Positions 22,926 through 24,676 of a stretch of 24,676 nt of DNA are shown one piece after another. Where the stretch lies: contig CANQFX010000010.1 of the NCBI GenBank assembly GCA_947600015.1, positions 1-24,676 of the forward strand, read 5' to 3'. This stretch comes from an uncultured Bacilli bacterium (lineage in GTDB: Bacteria > Bacillota_I > Bacilli_A > RF39 > UBA660). Position numbers and translations under genes: made by a program. The notes below the pieces were generated by a model that had not been told where the DNA came from, searched no databases, and saw only the letters and a list, made by a program, of their open reading frames with translations. Every line of letters begins with the position of its first letter. The first letter of the stretch is position 1.

Positions 22926-22953
22926 TTGAGAAAACTGTAGATTATGTTATGAT
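22926..22953 (+). promoter_or_regulatory. Promoter for the YcxB-like membrane gene
   Basis: TTGAGA (22926-22931), 16-bp spacer, TATGAT (22948-22953), about 25 bases before the start codon. Confidence 0.55.
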
Positions 22954-22978
22954 ATATATAGAAGATAAGGAGGTTATG

Positions 22979-23488
22979 ATGAAATTCAATTCAAAAATTG
23001 ACAAGAAATTTTTTGCTTGTTTTAATGAAGCAAGTGGTGTTGCCATGGCAAAAAGAAAAATTTTACGTACTAGAAATTGTTCGTGTAATACTTATTTAGA
23101 AAATGTCATTCTGATTTTTTTGGTATTGTTATTATTAGGATGTTCTGGCATTTCTTTTCATTGTCTTGCTTACTTTTGGGTGGTTTTGGTGCTTGCAGTT
23201 ATTCATTTATTCGTTTCTTGCTTTTTCATTCTAAGAATGGCTTATTATAATAATAGGTTAGAAAAATATCAAACAGTAATTGATAAAAAGGGAATTACTA
23301 ATGATGCTTATTATGATATTAAAATGCTTTTTTCTTGGGAGTTAATTCAAGCAATTGTAATAAAAGATCATTCTATTACAATTTTAACAAAGACACCATG
23401 TTATTTTTTCTTCGATATTAAATATAAGGAAGAAATTATAAAACTATTACAAAAATATGAAAAAGAAGAATTACTCATAAGTGAGTAA
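22979..23488 (+). CDS. Small membrane protein, possibly YcxB-like
   Basis: A 169-residue protein with a cytoplasmic N-terminus (about 40 residues), two hydrophobic segments (about 42-60 and 63-86) and a C-terminal soluble domain (95-165: YQTVIDKKGIT, then LFSWELIQAIVIKDHSITI and CYFFFDI). That arrangement resembles YcxB-like proteins, but the similarity is weak. Cys are frequent (N-terminal NCSC, then C55, C62, C81). The ATG at 22979 or the adjacent 22976 is used; AAGGAGG (22967-22973) favours 22979 with 5 bases of spacing. It is transcribed alone from its own promoter. Function unknown. Confidence 0.65.
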   Translation: MKFNSKIDKKFFACFNEASGVAMAKRKILRTRNCSCNTYLENVILIFLVLLLLGCSGISFHCLAYFWVVLVLAVIHLFVSCFFILRMAYYNNRLEKYQTVIDKKGITNDAYYDIKMLFSWELIQAIVIKDHSITILTKTPCYFFFDIKYKEEIIKLLQKYEKEELLISE

Positions 23489-23495
23489 AAAAAGG

Positions 23496-23523
23496 TGTAC
23501 ATTTATAGGAATAGTGGTATAAT
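23496..23523 (+). promoter_or_regulatory. Promoter for the gene at 23554
   Basis: TGTACA (23496-23501), a 16-bp spacer and perfect TATAAT (23518-23523). Transcription should start near 23530, within the leader hairpin. Confidence 0.5.
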
Positions 23524-23526
23524 AGA

Positions 23527-23553
23527 AGAAATTGCCAGAAGGGAGCAATTTCT
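23527..23553 (+). promoter_or_regulatory. Hairpin that places the ribosome-binding site in its loop
   Basis: A perfect 9-bp stem, AGAAATTGC (23527-23535) with GCAATTTCT (23545-23553), ends directly at the ATG. Its 9-base loop holds AGAAGGGA, the Shine-Dalgarno site. With transcription starting near 23530, about 6 to 7 pairs would remain at the 5' end of the mRNA. Confidence 0.6.
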
Positions 23554-24201
23554 ATGAAATATGATGACAAGAAATATATTACACATTATGATGTAGTTAA
23601 TGATAAAATATTAATTTATTATGCGTATCCTAATAATGAGAAACAAGAAATTGCCTATACATTAGAATCTGAATTATTAATATTGTCGACAATGAGAGAC
23701 CAGATAGAGTATTGGTTATGTGATAATGAACATAGGCTGAAAAGTGACTTCTGGGATGATATTCGACAAATTTATCTAGGTATCTTTGGTGTTATGTATC
23801 CAATATCTTGTTTAAAACAGGAACTTCTACCTGTATTGCCAGAAATTCTAATTGGATTCTTTTCTGTGGTGATTGCGTTGGGTTTAGAAGACATATTATA
23901 TTTGAAAAATAAATGGAATACTTTGAAAAAATATAAATTATTTTTACAAAATGAAGAAAAATTCAATCAACATTATTCTTTCAGTGAAGAAGATTTGGAT
24001 TTATATTTAAATCTTCCACAGAAAAGTCAAGAGGAACAAATTCCTGCAATTAATATTAATACAATATATAATATGGAGTATCAAGATGTGAAAAGATTGG
24101 TAAAAGAAATCAATCAAGCAGAGAAGTTGAATGTAGAGTATTATGTCGATAGTGAAGAAATGAATGTAAAGATTTTATCCAAAGAGAAAAGATTTTCATA
24201 A
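23554..24201 (+). CDS. Hypothetical membrane protein
   Basis: A 215-residue protein I do not recognise. Residues 1-70 are polar (YDVVNDKILIYYAYPNNEKQE is strand-like, followed by helices). A hydrophobic hairpin lies at about residues 75-112 (IYLGIFGVMYPIS and ILIGFFSVVIALGLEDILYL), probably two membrane segments, and the C-terminal 100 residues are charged and helical (HYSFSEEDLDLYLNLP, MEYQDVKRLVKEINQAEKL). Translation starts immediately after the hairpin that exposes its ribosome site. It is followed by the tRNA-Glu gene, with a separate promoter. Codon use looks like the neighbours. Function unknown. Confidence 0.6.
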   Translation: MKYDDKKYITHYDVVNDKILIYYAYPNNEKQEIAYTLESELLILSTMRDQIEYWLCDNEHRLKSDFWDDIRQIYLGIFGVMYPISCLKQELLPVLPEILIGFFSVVIALGLEDILYLKNKWNTLKKYKLFLQNEEKFNQHYSFSEEDLDLYLNLPQKSQEEQIPAININTIYNMEYQDVKRLVKEINQAEKLNVEYYVDSEEMNVKILSKEKRFS

Positions 24202-24208
24202 ATTTTTC

Positions 24209-24237
24209 TTGTAAAACTCCTTTATTAATGGTAAACT
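24209..24237 (+). promoter_or_regulatory. Promoter for tRNA-Glu
   Basis: TTGTAA (24209-24214), 17-bp spacer, TAAACT (24232-24237). Transcription would start near 24244, about 11 bases before the tRNA. Confidence 0.5.
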
Positions 24238-24254
24238 AAGAGTGTCTTTTAAAT

Positions 24255-24331
24255 GACCCGTTGGTGAAGGGGTTTAACACGCTGCCCTCTCAAGGCAGTA
24301 TTCACGGGTTCGAAACCCGTACGGGTTACCA
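24255..24331 (+). tRNA. tRNA-Glu (anticodon CTC)
   Basis: A 77-base gene with encoded CCA. The acceptor stem GACCCGT pairs with ACGGGTT (one G-T at the end), the D-arm is GTG/CAC, the anticodon arm CTGCC/GGCAG with loop CTCTCAA puts CTC at 24289-24291 (reads GAG, Glu), the variable loop has 5 bases and the T-arm ACGGG/CCCGT has loop TTCGAAA. The sequence strongly resembles bacterial tRNA-Glu. It stands alone, not in a tRNA cluster. Confidence 0.95.
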
Positions 24332-24339
24332 TGTTTATA

Positions 24340-24405
24340 AAAGCAAGTAATTGCTTTCAGACTGTTGACAAATAGGTAAATATTTTTACTTATTTGTCTT
24401 TTTTT
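24340..24405 (+). terminator. Terminator region after tRNA-Glu
   Basis: The main hairpin is a 14-bp stem (GACAAATAGGTAAA, 24367-24380, with TTTACTTATTTGTC, 24385-24398; one G-T wobble) with loop TATT and a run of seven T (24399-24405). A smaller 7-bp hairpin (AAAGCAA/TTGCTTT, 24340-24357) precedes it. Confidence 0.85.
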
Positions 24406-24414
24406 CATAAAAAT

Positions 24415-24441
24415 GAAAAATCTAGGGTATTTTCCTAGATT
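24415..24441 (-). terminator. Terminator of the transposase gene
   Basis: On the minus strand, an 8-bp stem AATCTAGG/CCTAGATT (24441-24434 with 24426-24419) is followed by T. It overlaps the transposase stop codon. Confidence 0.65.
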
Positions 24442-24676
24442 ATGCGTAATGATGTAACGCAAATTTCTTGAGATTCATGCACGCATAAAGAAGGGTCAAT
24501 TCTCGGTGAACCCTTTCTTTTGTTCTAAAGTATGTATTCCTCAAGCCATACTTCATTTTCCCATCCGCAAAGACTCTTTCTATATGTTGGGGTCTTTGCT
24601 TATATTTTTCTTGTACATCTATATGATGCCTATATTCATTTGCCATTTCTTTATATCCTTCCCATACATGTCTTAA
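24440..24676 (-). CDS. IS1182-family transposase, C-terminal fragment in window
   Basis: The frame is open from the right edge (LRHVWEGYKE) to TAA at 24442-24440, 78 residues. It contains IERVFADGKMKYGLRNTY, the conserved end of the DDE-type IS1182 transposases (with the glutamate of the catalytic triad in ERVFAD), then ELTLLYACMNLKKFA. An internal ATG at 24646 is not the true start. Whether the full gene upstream is intact cannot be seen. It reads toward the tRNA gene. Confidence 0.85.
   Translation of the reverse strand, partial: LRHVWEGYKEMANEYRHHIDVQEKYKQRPQHIERVFADGKMKYGLRNTYFRTKERVHRELTLLYACMNLKKFALHHYA

Larger units (their letters stand above)
24406..24676 (-). mobile_element. Right part of an IS1182-type insertion sequence (truncated by window)
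   Basis: The transposase 3' end and its terminator mark an insertion sequence whose terminal inverted repeat should lie somewhere between 24332 and 24418; I cannot fix the exact edge. The element continues past 24676. Confidence 0.6.

Noticed and set aside
24274..24462. Minus-strand open frame over the tRNA-Glu gene
   Set aside because: It overlaps a clear tRNA and two terminators and has no protein similarity that I recognise.
1..24676. Mycoplasma-type genetic code (TGA as Trp)
   Set aside because: TGA ends several conserved proteins at the expected length, and Trp positions in conserved motifs (e.g. thioredoxin WCGPC) use TGG.
1..24676. CRISPR array or long direct repeats
   Set aside because: No regularly spaced repeats were seen on reading the window; apart from hairpins, only the G-run stands out.

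Overview
The window is chromosomal DNA from a low-GC, Gram-positive-lineage bacterium (Bacillota, Bacilli/Erysipelotrichia-like, perhaps an uncultured gut lineage). This rests on strongly AT-rich codon use, strong Shine-Dalgarno sites, Firmicutes-type DnaB, YtrA-type GntR and CsoR regulators, a VrrA/YqfQ-type protein, and a surface protein resembling large families of uncultured gut Firmicutes. TGA is a stop codon (for example at ruvA, queA and trxB) and Trp is TGG, so this is code 11 and not a Mycoplasma code. The exact taxon cannot be fixed from the sequence alone.

Layout. 1-4340: housekeeping run, with the 3' end of yebC, a terminator, then ruvA-ruvB-queA-tgt (Holliday junction branch migration plus queuosine insertion into tRNA), closed by a UUCG-loop terminator. 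4341-5771: a single surface-protein gene whose promoter has a 12-G run filling the -35/-10 spacer, ending at a bidirectional terminator. 5770-8342: a VrrA/YqfQ-like gene (minus), divergent from a type IV pilus/competence platform gene (pilC/comGB type) and a prepilin peptidase. 8406-11498: DnaB-type replication initiation protein, an HD-domain protein, and a YjbR-like protein with a C-terminal PUA/EVE-like domain. 11526-13449: GntR-ABC ATPase-permease operon with a palindromic operator on its promoter. 13469-14107 (minus): CmpB-like membrane protein. 14353-15852: cardiolipin synthase. 15924-17568: thioredoxin reductase, thioredoxin and a membrane-anchored PepSY protein. 17645-20919: copper-responsive csoR-copA, then a membrane-anchored thioredoxin-fold protein with a Cys-rich tail. 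20958-22906: two tRNA thiolation enzymes (TtcA family and MnmA). 22979-24201: two small membrane proteins of unknown function. 24255-24331: tRNA-Glu(CTC). 24440-24676 (minus): the C-terminal end of an IS1182-type transposase running off the window.

Functional themes are DNA repair and replication, tRNA modification (queA, tgt, ttcA-like, mnmA), thiol redox and copper handling, and the cell surface. The most unusual signal is the poly-G tract inside the promoter of the surface-protein gene at 4411. It has the architecture of a slipped-strand phase-variation switch: 12 G give a poor 20-bp spacer, while 9 G would give the optimal 17 bp.
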